Shown in pieces: positions 1 to 11,010 of a DNA stretch of 64,000 bases. The number at the start of each line of letters is the position of its first letter. Position 1 is the stretch's first letter. Below the pieces are notes generated by a model. That model had not been told where the DNA came from. It saw only the letters and a list, made by a program, of their open reading frames with translations, and made no database searches. Both the position numbers and the translations under genes were made by a program. This DNA is from Streptomyces sp. NBC_01283 (GTDB taxonomy: Bacteria > Actinomycetota > Actinomycetes > Streptomycetales > Streptomycetaceae). The stretch lies in assembly GCF_041435335.1 (NCBI RefSeq), contig NZ_CP108430.1, positions 1,612,001 through 1,676,000 of the forward strand. Reading direction: 5' to 3'.

Positions 1-1023
1 CTCGACGTCGGCTCGGGCGATCTCCACGTCGACGCCCCACAGCGGGTGGCCGATGCTGCCCGCCCTGGTGCCGTAGACGGGCTGGTTCACAGAGGCGGTG
101 GGCGAGGTCTCGGAGAGCCCGTAGCCCTCGTAGACCGGTACGCCGAAGGCCTCCTCGAAGCGTTCCAGTACGGCCATGGGCAGCGAGGCGCCGCCGGAGA
201 TCGCCAGCCGCAGCGTGGGGAGTTCGGGGGCCGTGGCCGCGGCGGCCACGAGGTTCACGTACATCGTGGGCACCCCGTGGAAGGTGTTGACGCCCTCCGC
301 CGCCATCAGCTCGATGGCCCGCGCCGCGTCGAAGCGCGGCAGCAGGACGAGCGTCGCGCCCGCGCGCCAGGTCGCGTTCATGGAGACGGTCTGACCGAAC
401 GCGTGGAAGAGCGGGAGGGCGCCGAGCGCGACGTCGTCACCGCGCACGTCGTGGGAGTCGAAGGCGCAGACGGTCGCGTTCATCACCAGGTTGAGGTGGC
501 TGAGCACGGCGCCCTTGGGGACTCCCGTGGTGCCGCTGGTGTAGAAGACGACGGCGGGGTCGTCGGCGTCACGTGTGACGTAGCTGGGGAGCGGCTCGGC
601 CGCGCCCGCCAGGGTCTCCAGCTCGCCGTCCCCGCCGAGGGTCAGCATCCGTACGCCGGTGGCGGCGGCTGCGGCCTTGCCCGTCTCCGCCTGCGCGGGG
701 TGGCACAGCAGCAGGGTGGCGCCGCTGTCGCGCAGGACGTGCTCGACCTCCTCCGCGGAGAGCAGGAGGTGTACGGGGACGACGACGCCGCCCGCGGCGA
801 GGATCGCGTAATAGGCGCGCGGGAACTCCGCGGTGTTGGGTGCCATCAGGGCCACCCGGTCCCCCGGCCGCACCCCGAGCCCCACCAGCGCCGCCGCCTG
901 CGCGCGGGCCTGCCTCCACAACTCTCCGAACGTCAGCCGCAGTTCACCCTCGACGAGGGCGGTGCGGTCCGGCCGGCGACGGGCGGGTTCGGCGAGGATC
1001 GCGGCGAGGGACAGCGTGGCCAT
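1..1023 (-). CDS. Acyl-CoA synthetase (AMP-binding), 3' end outside window
   Basis: Adenylate-forming ligase that would activate a carboxylic or fatty acid to its acyl-CoA with ATP. The visible 341 residues begin MATLSLAAILAE. They carry the phosphate-binding loop YTSGTTGVPKG at 161-171 and the YGLSETSP motif at about 301-308. The C-terminal lid with the catalytic lysine, roughly 150 residues, lies beyond position 1. The ATG at 1023 is 50 bp downstream of the thiolase stop on the same strand, so the two are probably co-transcribed as a fatty-acid-type degradation pair. The acid substrate cannot be read from the sequence. Confidence 0.9.
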   Translation of the reverse strand, partial: MATLSLAAILAEPARRRPDRTALVEGELRLTFGELWRQARAQAAALVGLGVRPGDRVALMAPNTAEFPRAYYAILAAGGVVVPVHLLLSAEEVEHVLRDSGATLLLCHPAQAETGKAAAAATGVRMLTLGGDGELETLAGAAEPLPSYVTRDADDPAVVFYTSGTTGVPKGAVLSHLNLVMNATVCAFDSHDVRGDDVALGALPLFHAFGQTVSMNATWRAGATLVLLPRFDAARAIELMAAEGVNTFHGVPTMYVNLVAAAATAPELPTLRLAISGGASLPMAVLERFEEAFGVPVYEGYGLSETSPTASVNQPVYGTRAGSIGHPLWGVDVEIARADVE

Positions 1024-1073
1024 GGGTGGTGCTCCGTTTCCGTACGTTCCGTGCAGCCTTTTCGGGGAGTGAC

Positions 1074-2261
1074 TCAGCCGCGCTCGACGAGCAGCGCGCT
1101 GCCCTGGCCGACGCCCACGCACATCGTGGCGAGGCCGCGGGCGGCGCCGGTGCGGCGCATGCGGTGCAGCAGCGTGGTCAGGATGCGGGCGCCGGAGCAG
1201 CCGAGGGGGTGACCGATGGCGATGGCGCCGCCGGTCGGGTTCACCAGCTCCGGGTCGATGCCCAGGGCGTCGACGCAGGCGAGCGCCTGGGCCGCGAACG
1301 CCTCGTTGAACTCCGCCTCCTGGAGGTCGCCGATGGACCAGCCGACGCGGGCGAGTGCCTTCTGCGTGGCGGGTACGGGCCCGATGCCCATGACGTCCGG
1401 GTGCACACCGGCGGAAGCACCCGCGACGTACCGCCCGAGGGATTCGAGCCCGAGCTCGTTCAGGGCTTCCTCGCTGACGAGGAGGAGTCCGGCCGCGCCG
1501 TCGTTCATCGGCGACGCGTTGCCCGCGGTGACGCTGCCGCCCTTGCGGAAGACGGGACGCAGGCCGCTGAGCTTCTCGTACGAGGTGTCCTCGCGGATGC
1601 ATTCGTCGAGCTCGACGAGGGTGCCGTCGGGCCGGGTGACGGGCAGGATCTCGTCGTCGAAGTGGCCGTTCTTGCGGGCCTCGGTGGCGCGTTGGTGGCT
1701 GCGCAGGGCGAAGGTGTCCTGGCGCTCACGGGAGACGCCGTAGCGCTCGGCGACCTCTTCTGCGGTCTCGCCCATCGCGAGGACGCCGTGCAGGTCCTTC
1801 ATCGCCGGGTTGACCAGGCGCCAGCCGAGCCGGGTGTCGGCGGTCTCCATCTTGTGCGGCAGGGCCTCGTCCGGGCGCGGCAGGACGAAGGGGGCGCGGC
1901 TCATCGACTCGGAGCCGCCCGCGAGGACGATGTCGGCCTCGCCGGACGCGATCGTACGGGCGGCGGCGGTGACGGCTTCCATGCCGGAGGCGCAGAGCCG
2001 GTTCACGGTGGCGCCGGGCACGGATTCCGGGAGACCGGCGAGGAGGGCGGCCATGCGGGCCACGTTGCGGTTGTCCTCGCCCGCCTGGTTGGCGGCGCCC
2101 CAGTAGATGTCGTCGATCCGGGCGGGGTCCAGCTCGGGGGTGCCCGCGAGGAGGCCTCGTACGACGGTGGCGGCGAGGTCGTCCGGGCGGACGGAGGAGA
2201 GGCTGCCGCGGAGTTTACCGATGGGGGTGCGGCGGGCTGCGGCGAAGTGGACTGGGCGCAC
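1074..2261 (-). CDS. Thiolase (acetyl-CoA C-acyltransferase)
   Basis: A 395-residue thiolase, the usual length, catalysing thiolytic cleavage of 3-ketoacyl-CoA or its reverse. All active-site elements are present: nucleophilic Cys90 in NRLCASGMEAV, NEAFAAQ near residue 316, His351 in GHPLGCSGAR, and the second catalytic Cys381 in CVGVGQG. It is the first gene of a two-gene unit with the acyl-CoA ligase downstream. A small perfect palindrome lies about 65 bp upstream of its start. Whether it serves beta-oxidation, a beta-ketoadipate-type route or biosynthesis cannot be told from sequence alone. Confidence 0.95.
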   Translation of the reverse strand: MRPVHFAAARRTPIGKLRGSLSSVRPDDLAATVVRGLLAGTPELDPARIDDIYWGAANQAGEDNRNVARMAALLAGLPESVPGATVNRLCASGMEAVTAAARTIASGEADIVLAGGSESMSRAPFVLPRPDEALPHKMETADTRLGWRLVNPAMKDLHGVLAMGETAEEVAERYGVSRERQDTFALRSHQRATEARKNGHFDDEILPVTRPDGTLVELDECIREDTSYEKLSGLRPVFRKGGSVTAGNASPMNDGAAGLLLVSEEALNELGLESLGRYVAGASAGVHPDVMGIGPVPATQKALARVGWSIGDLQEAEFNEAFAAQALACVDALGIDPELVNPTGGAIAIGHPLGCSGARILTTLLHRMRRTGAARGLATMCVGVGQGSALLVERG

Positions 2262-2327
2262 GATACGGCTCCGGATCGTTTGCGGTCATCGTCTGCGGGG
2301 TCACTGCATGACGGCCTTGACGTAAAT

Positions 2328-2338
2328 TAGCACTGCTA
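2328..2338. promoter_or_regulatory. Small palindrome upstream of thiolase
   Basis: TAGCA-C-TGCTA is a perfect 5-1-5 inverted repeat in a locally AT-rich patch, about 65 bp upstream of the thiolase start. The position suits an operator of a TetR-like repressor for the lipid genes. No candidate regulator is adjacent, so the role is inferred. The rest of the 272 bp between 2262 and 2533 shows no gene I can support. Confidence 0.35.
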
Positions 2339-2533
2339 GTTTTGGAGTCTACGGGCAGCGGGCGCCAGTGGGAAGGGTGACTTGTTCCACCAGCCTCACG
2401 CGCCGCGGATCACTGGCTCCGCCGGGTCGTCCACGATCGCCGGGCGGACCGCATTCGCCGGACGGGCCGCAGCTGCCGTATGGGCTGCAGCCGCCGCACG
2501 CGCCGCGATGACCCTAGCCACCACACGAGCCAT

Positions 2534-3793
2534 TCAGCCGACGGCCACCCGCACCGGCCCGCCCCCCGCGTCGGCGTCCCCCGCCCAGCTCCCCGAGAGA
2601 TACAGCCCCTGGTTGGGCAGCACCCTGCGCATCACCCGCTGCCGGTGCAGGCACCGCCCGTCCTGCGTGACCACCAGGAGGGGGCAGAACACGGCTTCCG
2701 CCGTCCGCAGGACGAAGCGGCCCCCAGGCCCTCCGGGCCCCTCGGCCACCTCGGCCCCCACCGGAGCACCGGGCGCGACCCGGTTCGGCGCCACCCACCG
2801 CAGTGGGGATTCGACCACCAGCGGTACCGCGCCGGAAGGCCACCCCGCACCCGCCAGACGGTCTCGTACCGGACCCGCGACCCGTACCCCCTCCTCCGCG
2901 GCCACTCGCGCCGGTTCCACCGCGTGCACCCCGTTGCCCACCGCGAAGATCCCGGGCGACGCGGTGCGGAACGAACCGTCCACCGCCGGGCCCCGCGTTC
3001 CGGGATCGAGGAGCACTCCCCCGCGCCGGGCCAGCTCGTGGTCGGGAACGAAGTCGCCGGTGAACACCACCGTGTCGCAGGCGAGCACCCGCTCCCGGCC
3101 GTCGCGCCGCCTCAGCCGTACCCCCGACAGCCGCCCGCGTCCCAGGAGTTCGGCCACCACCGCCCCGGTCACCAGCGGAACCCGGGCCACCCCGAAGCGA
3201 GCCGCCGCGGCCCGTACCGGGCTCACCTGGGCCCGCGCCTCCTCCGTGACGAGCGCCGCGACCTCCACGCCGGCGTGCCGCAGGGCGGACAGCGCCGCGT
3301 AGCTCACCGGCTCCGCCCCCACGACGACCGCCCGGGTCCCGATCTCCTGCCGGTAGACGTGGACCGCCTGCTGCAACTCCCCCGTGGTGAACACCCCGGC
3401 CGGGCGCGTCCCCGGCACGAGCCGCGCCGTCCGTGGCCGTTCCCGCGCACCCGTGGCCAGGACCACGGCACGCGCGGTGATCCGCTCCAGGCCGTGCGGT
3501 CCCGTCGTGTCCAGGGACAAGGCCCCGGCCCAGCCGGTGGCGCTCACCCCGGTCCGCACGGCCGCTCCGGCGCCGAGCGCGGCCTCGACGAGGCTCTCCG
3601 CGTACTGCGGGCCCGTCACTCCCCACCGCCCGAACCCGCCGTGGTGGCAGTGGCGCGGCACGCCACCGGCCCGCGCATCCCGTTCCAGGACCTCCACCGC
3701 GCCCGCGCCCGAAGCAGCGAGGCGGGTGGCCGCGGCGAGTCCCGCGGGGCCCGCGCCCACGACGAGTACGTCCACATGCCGCTGCCTCCTCAT
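2534..3793 (-). CDS. FAD-dependent oxidoreductase, GlpB/HcnB-like subunit
   Basis: A 419-residue flavoprotein of the pyridine-nucleotide-disulfide fold. It has an N-terminal dinucleotide motif VVGAGPAGLAAA near residue 11, a second Rossmann motif around residues 160-170, and a TGDFVPDHELAR segment typical of opine-oxidase/HcnB-type subunits. It is the last gene of a three-gene operon: its ATG overlaps the TGA of the GlpA-like gene as ATGA (3790-3793), so the two are translationally coupled and probably form one dehydrogenase complex. The electron acceptor and substrate are unknown. Amine or polyol-phosphate oxidation are both plausible. Confidence 0.85.
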   Translation of the reverse strand: MRRQRHVDVLVVGAGPAGLAAATRLAASGAGAVEVLERDARAGGVPRHCHHGGFGRWGVTGPQYAESLVEAALGAGAAVRTGVSATGWAGALSLDTTGPHGLERITARAVVLATGARERPRTARLVPGTRPAGVFTTGELQQAVHVYRQEIGTRAVVVGAEPVSYAALSALRHAGVEVAALVTEEARAQVSPVRAAAARFGVARVPLVTGAVVAELLGRGRLSGVRLRRRDGRERVLACDTVVFTGDFVPDHELARRGGVLLDPGTRGPAVDGSFRTASPGIFAVGNGVHAVEPARVAAEEGVRVAGPVRDRLAGAGWPSGAVPLVVESPLRWVAPNRVAPGAPVGAEVAEGPGGPGGRFVLRTAEAVFCPLLVVTQDGRCLHRQRVMRRVLPNQGLYLSGSWAGDADAGGGPVRVAVG

Positions 3794-5228
3794 CGCCCCG
3801 CCCCCGACTCGCCCCAGCCGTCGAAGAGTTCACGTACCGCGGCCCCGCAGTAGAACCCCTGGCAGCGTCCGCCCCGCGCGCGTGTCCTGCGCCGCAGTCC
3901 GTCCAGTGACCCGGGCGGGACCGTGCTGATGAGGGCGTCCCTGATCTCTCCGCGGGTCACGCGCTCGCAGTGGCAGACGATGCTGCCGTACGCGGGGTCG
4001 GTCGCGATGAGGTCGGCGCGCTGGTAGGGGCGGGGGTACGCCTCGCCGAGGTTCGGCATGCTCACCGGGTCGAGGCTGCCGGGCACGGTCAGGTCGAGGT
4101 CGGGTCCCGCGGCCTCGGCGAGCAGGCCGACGACGTATTCCGCGATGGCCATCGAGGCGGTGAGGCCGGTGGAGCGGATGCCGCCGACGGTGATGCACCG
4201 CTCCTCGGGGCAGGCGTGGATCTGGTAGTCGTCGTGCTCGGTGGCCGCCCGCAGCCCGGCGTAGACCGCGGTGACCTCCTCGTCCAGCAGGGCGGGCAGG
4301 ATGCGCCGGCCCTTGGCGCGCAGTCCGGCGAGGCCGTCCTCGGTCGTGCCTGTCGCCCTCTTGTCGTCCAACTCCTCGGCGGTGGGGCCGAGAAGGACGT
4401 TTCCGTACACGGTGGGCGCCACCAGGACCCCCTTGCCGAGCGCCGTCGGCACCGGCAGGAGGATGTGACTGACCAGGTCGCGGGCGAGCTTGTCGAAGAC
4501 GATGAGCTGGCCGCGGCGCGGGGTCACCGTGAACTCGCCGCGCCCGAGCAGCCGCCGGTCGAGCGCGTCGGCGTGCAGACCCGCGGCGTTGATGAGGTAG
4601 CGGGTGCGCACGACACCGCGGGGCGTGGTCAGTGCATGGCATGCAGAGCCGTCGGGCGACGACGCGCCGACCTTCTCCACCGCGCAGTTGAGGTGCAGGT
4701 CCACTCCCCCGCGCACGGCCTGAGTCGCGTACGCGAGTGTCGTCGTCCAGGGGCAGATGATGGACTCGCCGGGGACGGAGAGCGCCCCCAACGCGCCTTC
4801 TCCCAAGTGTGGTTCGCGGGCGCGGACCTCGTCGGCGCCGATGATGTGCGCCTCGTCGTATCCGTTGCGTTCCGCCTTCTTCAACAGGCCCGGAAGTGCC
4901 GCGAGTTGCTCCTCGTCCCAGGCGACCAGCAGCGCGCCGACCGGTTCGACGGGGATGCCCGACTCGGCGGCGTACGCGCCGAGCAGACGGCTGCCCTCCC
5001 GTACGAGACGGGCCTCCAGGGATCCCGGCACGGCATCGAAACCGGTGTGCAGGATGGCGGTGTTGGCCTTCGACGTGCCGTCTCCCACATCGCCGGACGC
5101 CTCCACCAGGGCGATACGGAGGCGGTGGTGTCCGGCCAGCTCCCTGGCGATGGCCGAGCCGACCACTCCGGCGCCGACGACCGTCACGTCGTAGGGCTCG
5201 GAGGGCAGCGGACCCTTGGCCGTGACGC

Positions 5229-5232
<4 letters not shown>
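3790..5232 (-). CDS. GlpA-like FAD-dependent dehydrogenase with C-terminal BFD-type [2Fe-2S] domain
   Basis: A 480-residue DAO-fold flavoenzyme. The FAD motif VVGAGVVGSA is at 18-27. The C-terminal BFD-like domain has Cys420-x-Cys422 (VCHCERVTRGE) and Cys457-x4-Cys462 (RCQGFYC), a likely [2Fe-2S] site as in anaerobic GlpA. I chose GTG 5232 (VSVTAKGP) because it overlaps the kinase stop as GTGA and sits just before the FAD motif. A longer reading from 5349 would run deep inside the kinase gene. The context with a glycerol-kinase-like enzyme and a GlpB-like subunit suggests oxidation of a phosphorylated polyol such as glycerol 3-phosphate, but the substrate is inferred. Confidence 0.88.
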
Positions 5233-6701
<1,469 letters not shown>

Positions 6702-6940
6702 CGCGGAAGCCTGCTACAGCGCCCAGGAGGGCGTCAAGAGCCCCTCTACTGGCCGGTTCCCGACTGACTTTTCCTCAAATTACCAATTGGCGCGCCGAGT
6801 TGAACACAAGTCGTGCCGAAAAGATCCACGAACTGCCCTGAAAATAGAAGCTACAGATCTACACTGACCGCCGAACAACATCATTCCGTCCTAGGCCAGT
6901 TCACGCCACCAGCCCACCGCACCTCCCCCACAGAGGATTC
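6702..6940. promoter_or_regulatory. AT-rich divergent intergenic region
   Basis: This gap separates the kinase operon (leftward) from the unknown gene at 6941 (rightward). Its middle, about 6770-6860, is unusually AT-rich for this genome and includes the palindrome CCAATTGG near 6783. It is the obvious place for both promoters. I could not define paired -35/-10 elements with confidence. An AGAGGA ribosome site lies just before the ATG at 6941. Confidence 0.35.
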
Positions 6941-7933
6941 ATGCCCACTCCGTCAGGCCGCCCCGTGTACCACCCGGCGGGCCACGACGAACAGTTGCGC
7001 GCCGTTCTCCAGGACCTCAAGACGGGTCGCTGGGTGTCGACGCGCAACCTGCTCGACTCGACACCCGACTGGGGACTGTGGACGCAACGTACGCAGATCC
7101 TGGCCGCCGCCGTGGCCGGCTCCGATCTGGTCAGGACCTGGCAGGCCGAGGAACCGCACAGCGCCGCGGCGACCGTTCTGCACACCAGGGTCCTCGTCGA
7201 GCGGACACTGCGCGCCCATCGCGCCGGACACCGCCACACCAACGAACTGTGGCGCGAGGCGGCAGCGGCGTGCGGAGCCGCGATCGACGCCTCGCCCGAG
7301 GACCCCGTGCCCTGGGTCTGCCTGCTCGCCCTCGCACAGCTCGACAAGGGGCAGCGCTGGGACGAGCACCGGGTCCCGGCCCCCGAGCCGATGCTGTTCC
7401 CCGGCCCCTGGCACCTCCTCGCGGAGGCCGACAAGCGCGACCCGGGCAACCGTGAGGCCTACCACCGGATGCTGCAGTTCGCGTACACCCGCCGCCCCGG
7501 CGGCCCGCTCACCGAGGCGGTCAACTTCGCCCACTGGGCCTCGGGTTCGGCGCCCGCGGGATCGGCGCTCCACGCACTGCCCCTGTATGTGCGCGTCGAG
7601 CGGTACCGCAAGGACGGCGGCGCCGAACACGCCCTGGACCTGCACTGGATAGGGGAGGACGCGACCCGCTCGGCCCTGCGCGCGCTGCACCTGTGGTTTG
7701 AGCACGCGCTGCCCGCTGCGACCTCGCTCCTGGACCTCAGCCACCTGGCCCACGCGTTATGGGGCGCGCATGAATTCCAGCACGCGGCCAGGGTGTTCGA
7801 GGCCCTCGACCCCTTCTACACCGTGGCGCCGTGGACGTACCGCACGCGGTCGCCCGGTGACGCGGACGCGGCGGCCGAGGCCTTCATGCAGGCACGTACG
7901 CGCTGTATGAGCGCCGTACGAGACCCGGGCTGA
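6941..7933 (+). CDS. Conserved protein of unknown function, all-helical
   Basis: A soluble 330-residue protein rich in Ala, Leu, Trp and His, with no signal peptide or membrane segment. I do not recognise its domain. Alternating helical stretches (for example AAACGAAIDASPEDPVPW and HAARVFEALDPFYTVAPW) resemble tetratricopeptide-like helical hairpins, so a scaffold or interaction role is possible. ATG 6941 is preceded by AGAGGA at good spacing. The gene reads toward the permease at 8020, 86 bp away, and could share its transcript. Function is not assigned. Confidence 0.8.
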   Translation: MPTPSGRPVYHPAGHDEQLRAVLQDLKTGRWVSTRNLLDSTPDWGLWTQRTQILAAAVAGSDLVRTWQAEEPHSAAATVLHTRVLVERTLRAHRAGHRHTNELWREAAAACGAAIDASPEDPVPWVCLLALAQLDKGQRWDEHRVPAPEPMLFPGPWHLLAEADKRDPGNREAYHRMLQFAYTRRPGGPLTEAVNFAHWASGSAPAGSALHALPLYVRVERYRKDGGAEHALDLHWIGEDATRSALRALHLWFEHALPAATSLLDLSHLAHALWGAHEFQHAARVFEALDPFYTVAPWTYRTRSPGDADAAAEAFMQARTRCMSAVRDPG

Positions 7934-8019
7934 CGCCCCCGGCCACGGGCCCCGGCCGCAGCCTCCCGAATCAGCACCACCAGCTCCCCGGTCCACCGCC
8001 CCCCGACGGAGGTATATCC

Positions 8020-9549
8020 GTGTCCCGCACCACCTGGTCGAGTCCCGCATCGACCGCGGCCCCGCTGCCCGACGAGGAACAGAGGCTCAGGGAGCTCGGC
8101 TACCAGCCGGTCCTGGCACGCCGGATGGGTGGCTTCGGCAACTTCGCCATCAGCTTCTCCGTCATCTCCATCCTCTCCGGCTGCATGACCCTGTACGGCT
8201 TCGGGCTCGGCACCGGCGGCCCGGCCGTGATGCTCTGGGGCTGGGCGGGCGTCGGCCTCTTCGTGCTCTTCGTGGGCATGGCGCTCGCCGAGGTCACCAG
8301 CGCGTACCCGACGTCGGGAGCGCTCTACTACATGGCCGACCGGCTCGGCGGGCGGCGCTGGGGCTGGTACACGGGCTGGCTGAACCTCCTCGGCCTGCTC
8401 GGCGCGATAGCGGGCATCGACTACGGCGCCGCGCTGTTCACCGGGGCGTTCCTCAACCTGAAGTTCGGCTTCACGCCGACCCCCGAGAAGACCTTCCTGA
8501 TCTTCCTCTGCATCCTGCTGCTGCACGCCGTCCTGAACCTCTTCAACGTGCGTCTGGTCAGTCTGCTCAACTCGATCAGCGTGTGGTGGCACGTGGCAGG
8601 TGTCGCGGTGATCGTGGGCGTCCTGGCGATCGTGCCGGACCACCACCAGTCGCCCGGTTTCGTCTTCGGCGAGTTCGTCAACCACACCGGGTGGGACAAC
8701 CCGCTCTACGTCACGGCGATCGGCCTGCTCCTCGCCCAGTACACCTTCTGCGGGTACGACGCCTCCGCGCACCTCTCGGAGGAGACCTCCAACGCGTCGG
8801 TGACCGCGGCGCGCGGCATCGTGCGTGCCATCTGGGCATCCTGGATCGCCGGTTTCGTGCTGCTGGCAGGGCTGACGTTCGCGATCCAGGACTACGCGGG
8901 CACCCAGAACACCGAGACCGGCGTGCCGCCGGCGCAGATCATGATCGACGCGATCGGCGAGTCCGGTGCGACCGCCCTGCTGCTCATCGTGATCGTGGCG
9001 CAGCTGTTCTGCGGCAACGCGGAGACGGCCGCCGCCAGCCGCATGGTGTTCGCCTTCAGCCGCGACAACGCGCTGCCCGGCTCGAAGGTGTGGCGCAAGG
9101 TCAGCTCCCGCACCCAGGTCCCGGTGCCCGCCGTGTGGCTCTCGGTCGGTCTTGCCGCCGTCATCGCCCTGCCCTCGCTGTACTCGACGACCGCGTACAC
9201 GGCCGTGACCGCCATCAACGTCATCGGGATCACTCCCGCGTACGCCATCCCGATCTACCTGCGGCTGCGGGCGGGCGACCGCTTCCAGCCGGGCCCGTGG
9301 AACCTGGGCCGCTGGAGCAAGCCCATCGGCTGGATCGCGGTGATCTGGGTGGTGTTCGTGACGGTCCTGTTCTGCCTGCCGCAGGCCTCGCCGGTGACGG
9401 TCGACACGATGAACTACGCGTCGATCGCGCTCGTCGTGGTGCTGACCCTCGCCACGGTGTGGTGGTTCGTGGCGCGTCGCTCCTACAGCACGCCGTCGGC
9501 GTACGGGTCGGAGCGGGAGCAGGCGGAGATCGCGGAGGACATCATTTAG
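8020..9549 (+). CDS. APC-superfamily amino acid/amine permease
   Basis: A 509-residue membrane transporter with about twelve hydrophobic segments after a 40-residue cytoplasmic N-terminus. The first segment, FGNFAISFSVISILSG, and the following GLGTGGPAVMLWGW match the amino acid-polyamine-choline superfamily, GABA/choline-like branch. The GTG start has GGAGG at about 8008. It should import an amino acid or related amine across the cytoplasmic membrane; the substrate is not readable. It ends against a strong hairpin that also covers the 3' end of the convergent acetyltransferase. Confidence 0.92.
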   Translation: MSRTTWSSPASTAAPLPDEEQRLRELGYQPVLARRMGGFGNFAISFSVISILSGCMTLYGFGLGTGGPAVMLWGWAGVGLFVLFVGMALAEVTSAYPTSGALYYMADRLGGRRWGWYTGWLNLLGLLGAIAGIDYGAALFTGAFLNLKFGFTPTPEKTFLIFLCILLLHAVLNLFNVRLVSLLNSISVWWHVAGVAVIVGVLAIVPDHHQSPGFVFGEFVNHTGWDNPLYVTAIGLLLAQYTFCGYDASAHLSEETSNASVTAARGIVRAIWASWIAGFVLLAGLTFAIQDYAGTQNTETGVPPAQIMIDAIGESGATALLLIVIVAQLFCGNAETAAASRMVFAFSRDNALPGSKVWRKVSSRTQVPVPAVWLSVGLAAVIALPSLYSTTAYTAVTAINVIGITPAYAIPIYLRLRAGDRFQPGPWNLGRWSKPIGWIAVIWVVFVTVLFCLPQASPVTVDTMNYASIALVVVLTLATVWWFVARRSYSTPSAYGSEREQAEIAEDII

Positions 9550-9563
9550 GCGGACCTGTCTCG

Positions 9564-9604
9564 AACGGCCGTGCCCCGGGATCGCCTTACGGGGTACGGC
9601 CGTT
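9564..9604. terminator. Bidirectional hairpin terminator
   Basis: Left arm 9564-9577 and right arm 9591-9604 (GGGGTACGGCCGTT) pair over 14 positions with one G-T wobble, around a 13-nt loop. The hairpin sits between the stop of the permease and the 3' end of the convergent acetyltransferase, overlapping the latter's last codons. There is no U-tract, which is common in Streptomyces. Confidence 0.7.
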
Positions 9605-10141
9605 GAGGATCCGCTGGAAGAGCCGGTGGTCGCGCCAGGCACCGTCGATGTGCAGGTACTGCGGCGCGACACCGAACTCCTCGAAGCCGCACTTGGCCAG
9701 GACCCGCTGCGAGGGCACGTTGTCCAGGAGGGTGCCCGCCTCGACGCGGTGCAGGCCGAGCTCGGTGTCGGCCGCCGCGCAGGCCCGCGCGACGGCGGCG
9801 GTGGCGAGACCGCGCCCGACGTGGTCCACGTCGGTCCAGTAGCCGAGCACTCCGCTGCGGAACGGGCCGAGGGCGATGCCGGACAGCGTGACGGTGCCGA
9901 CGATCTCCCCCTCGCGGTCGAGGACCCAGGGCACCGCCCGCCCGGCCCGGCACTCCTCCAGCTGGGCGCGGAGCCGGGCGGTCTGCGCCCGCGAGGTGAA
10001 GAAGTCATCGGGCCTGGTCGGCTCCCACGGCTCCAGGTGGGCCCGGCTGCGCAGACAGGCACGGGCGAGGCCGTCCGCGTCCTCCAGCGTGGCGAGGCGC
10101 ATGACGACGTCCGGTGTGATGCGCGCGGATTCGGTGATCAT
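9587..10141 (-). CDS. GNAT-family N-acetyltransferase, RimJ/RimL-like
   Basis: A 184-residue acetyltransferase of the GCN5 fold. It would transfer acetyl from acetyl-CoA to an amino group, either a protein N-terminus or a small molecule. Family features are the VMRLATLEDADGLARACLRS N-terminal segment, GVLGYWTDVDHVGRGLATAA (acetyl-CoA loop, about 95-115) and HRVEAGTLLDNVPSQRVLAKCGF near the C-terminus, all typical of the RimJ/RimL branch. ATG 10141 begins MITESARITPD. It stands alone, convergent with the permease; the substrate is unknown. Confidence 0.9.
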   Translation of the reverse strand: MITESARITPDVVMRLATLEDADGLARACLRSRAHLEPWEPTRPDDFFTSRAQTARLRAQLEECRAGRAVPWVLDREGEIVGTVTLSGIALGPFRSGVLGYWTDVDHVGRGLATAAVARACAAADTELGLHRVEAGTLLDNVPSQRVLAKCGFEEFGVAPQYLHIDGAWRDHRLFQRILNGRTP

Positions 10142-10184
10142 GCGCCAAGCGTAGGGACTGCGGCAGGCGCGCGGGCCGGTCCGC

Positions 10185-10922
10185 TCACCTTCCGCCCGCC
10201 ACCCGCAGGACGGTGCCGCTCGCGTAGGACGCCTCGTCCGAGAGCAGCCAGGCGACGGCCGCCGCGATCTCGTCGGGGTGGCCCGAACGCCCCAGGGGGA
10301 TGCCCGCGGCGAGCTTCGCCGGGCGTTCGGGGTCCGCGTGGAACTCGGTCCAGATCACGCCGGGCGCGACCGCGTTGACGCGGATGCCGTCCGCCGCGAC
10401 CTCCTTCGACAGCCCGACGGTCATCGTGTCGACGGCTCCCTTGGCGGCGGCGTAGTGGACGTACTCGCCCGGGGCGCCGAGGGTCGCCGCCGCGGAGGAG
10501 ATGTTCACGATGCCGCCGCCCGCGCCGGTGCGCTTCATGTCGCGGATCGCGCGACGGGCGCAGAGGAGGTAGCCGAGTACGTTCACGTCGAGTGCGCGGC
10601 GCATGGCGGCGGCGTCCGCATCCGCGAGGGGGCCCACCGGGGCGCCGATCCCCGCGTTGTTCACCAGTCCCGTGACCGGGCCGAGTTCCGCGGCGGCGGC
10701 CTCGAAGAGGCGGTCGACGTCCGCCTCGTCGGCGGTGTCCATCCGGACGGTGACGCAGCGGGCGCCGGCGCCCGTCGCGCGCACTTCCGCGGCCACCTTC
10801 TCGGCGGCGTCGGCGTCGGAGTGGTAACCGAGGGCGATGTGGTGGCCGTCCTTGGCGAGGCGGGTGGAGATGGCCGCGCCGATGCCGCGGCTGCCGCCGG
10901 TGATGACGGTTACGGGGTGCAC
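10185..10922 (-). CDS. SDR-family NAD(P)-dependent oxidoreductase
   Basis: Short-chain dehydrogenase of 245 residues, the standard size. The cofactor motif TGGSRGIG is at 8-15, VNNAG near residue 87, and the catalytic Ser142/143, Tyr157 and Lys161 (YAAAK) are all present. I start it at GTG 10922, preceded by GGAGGACAAC, instead of 19 codons earlier where no Rossmann residues are added. Such enzymes reduce or oxidise alcohols and ketones. The preserved triad predicts activity, but nothing nearby identifies the substrate. Confidence 0.9.
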   Translation of the reverse strand: MHPVTVITGGSRGIGAAISTRLAKDGHHIALGYHSDADAAEKVAAEVRATGAGARCVTVRMDTADEADVDRLFEAAAAELGPVTGLVNNAGIGAPVGPLADADAAAMRRALDVNVLGYLLCARRAIRDMKRTGAGGGIVNISSAAATLGAPGEYVHYAAAKGAVDTMTVGLSKEVAADGIRVNAVAPGVIWTEFHADPERPAKLAAGIPLGRSGHPDEIAAAVAWLLSDEASYASGTVLRVAGGR

Positions 10923-11010
10923 GTTGTCCTCCGGAGGGCGGGGTGGCTCAAGGTTGCCGTTTGATCGATCATTCTGCACCCCGGGCTGGATATCCGGAGG
11001 GCCCGGATCT

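Noticed and set aside
840..2330. Long forward reading of 496 codons opposite the thiolase
   Set aside because: It is a GC-rich mirror frame with low-complexity Arg/Gly/Ala content and no domain; the minus strand has a full thiolase with all catalytic motifs.
7816..10062. 748-codon minus-strand reading
   Set aside because: Antisense to the APC permease, with His/Arg/Asp/Gln bias typical of a shadow frame and no recognisable domain.
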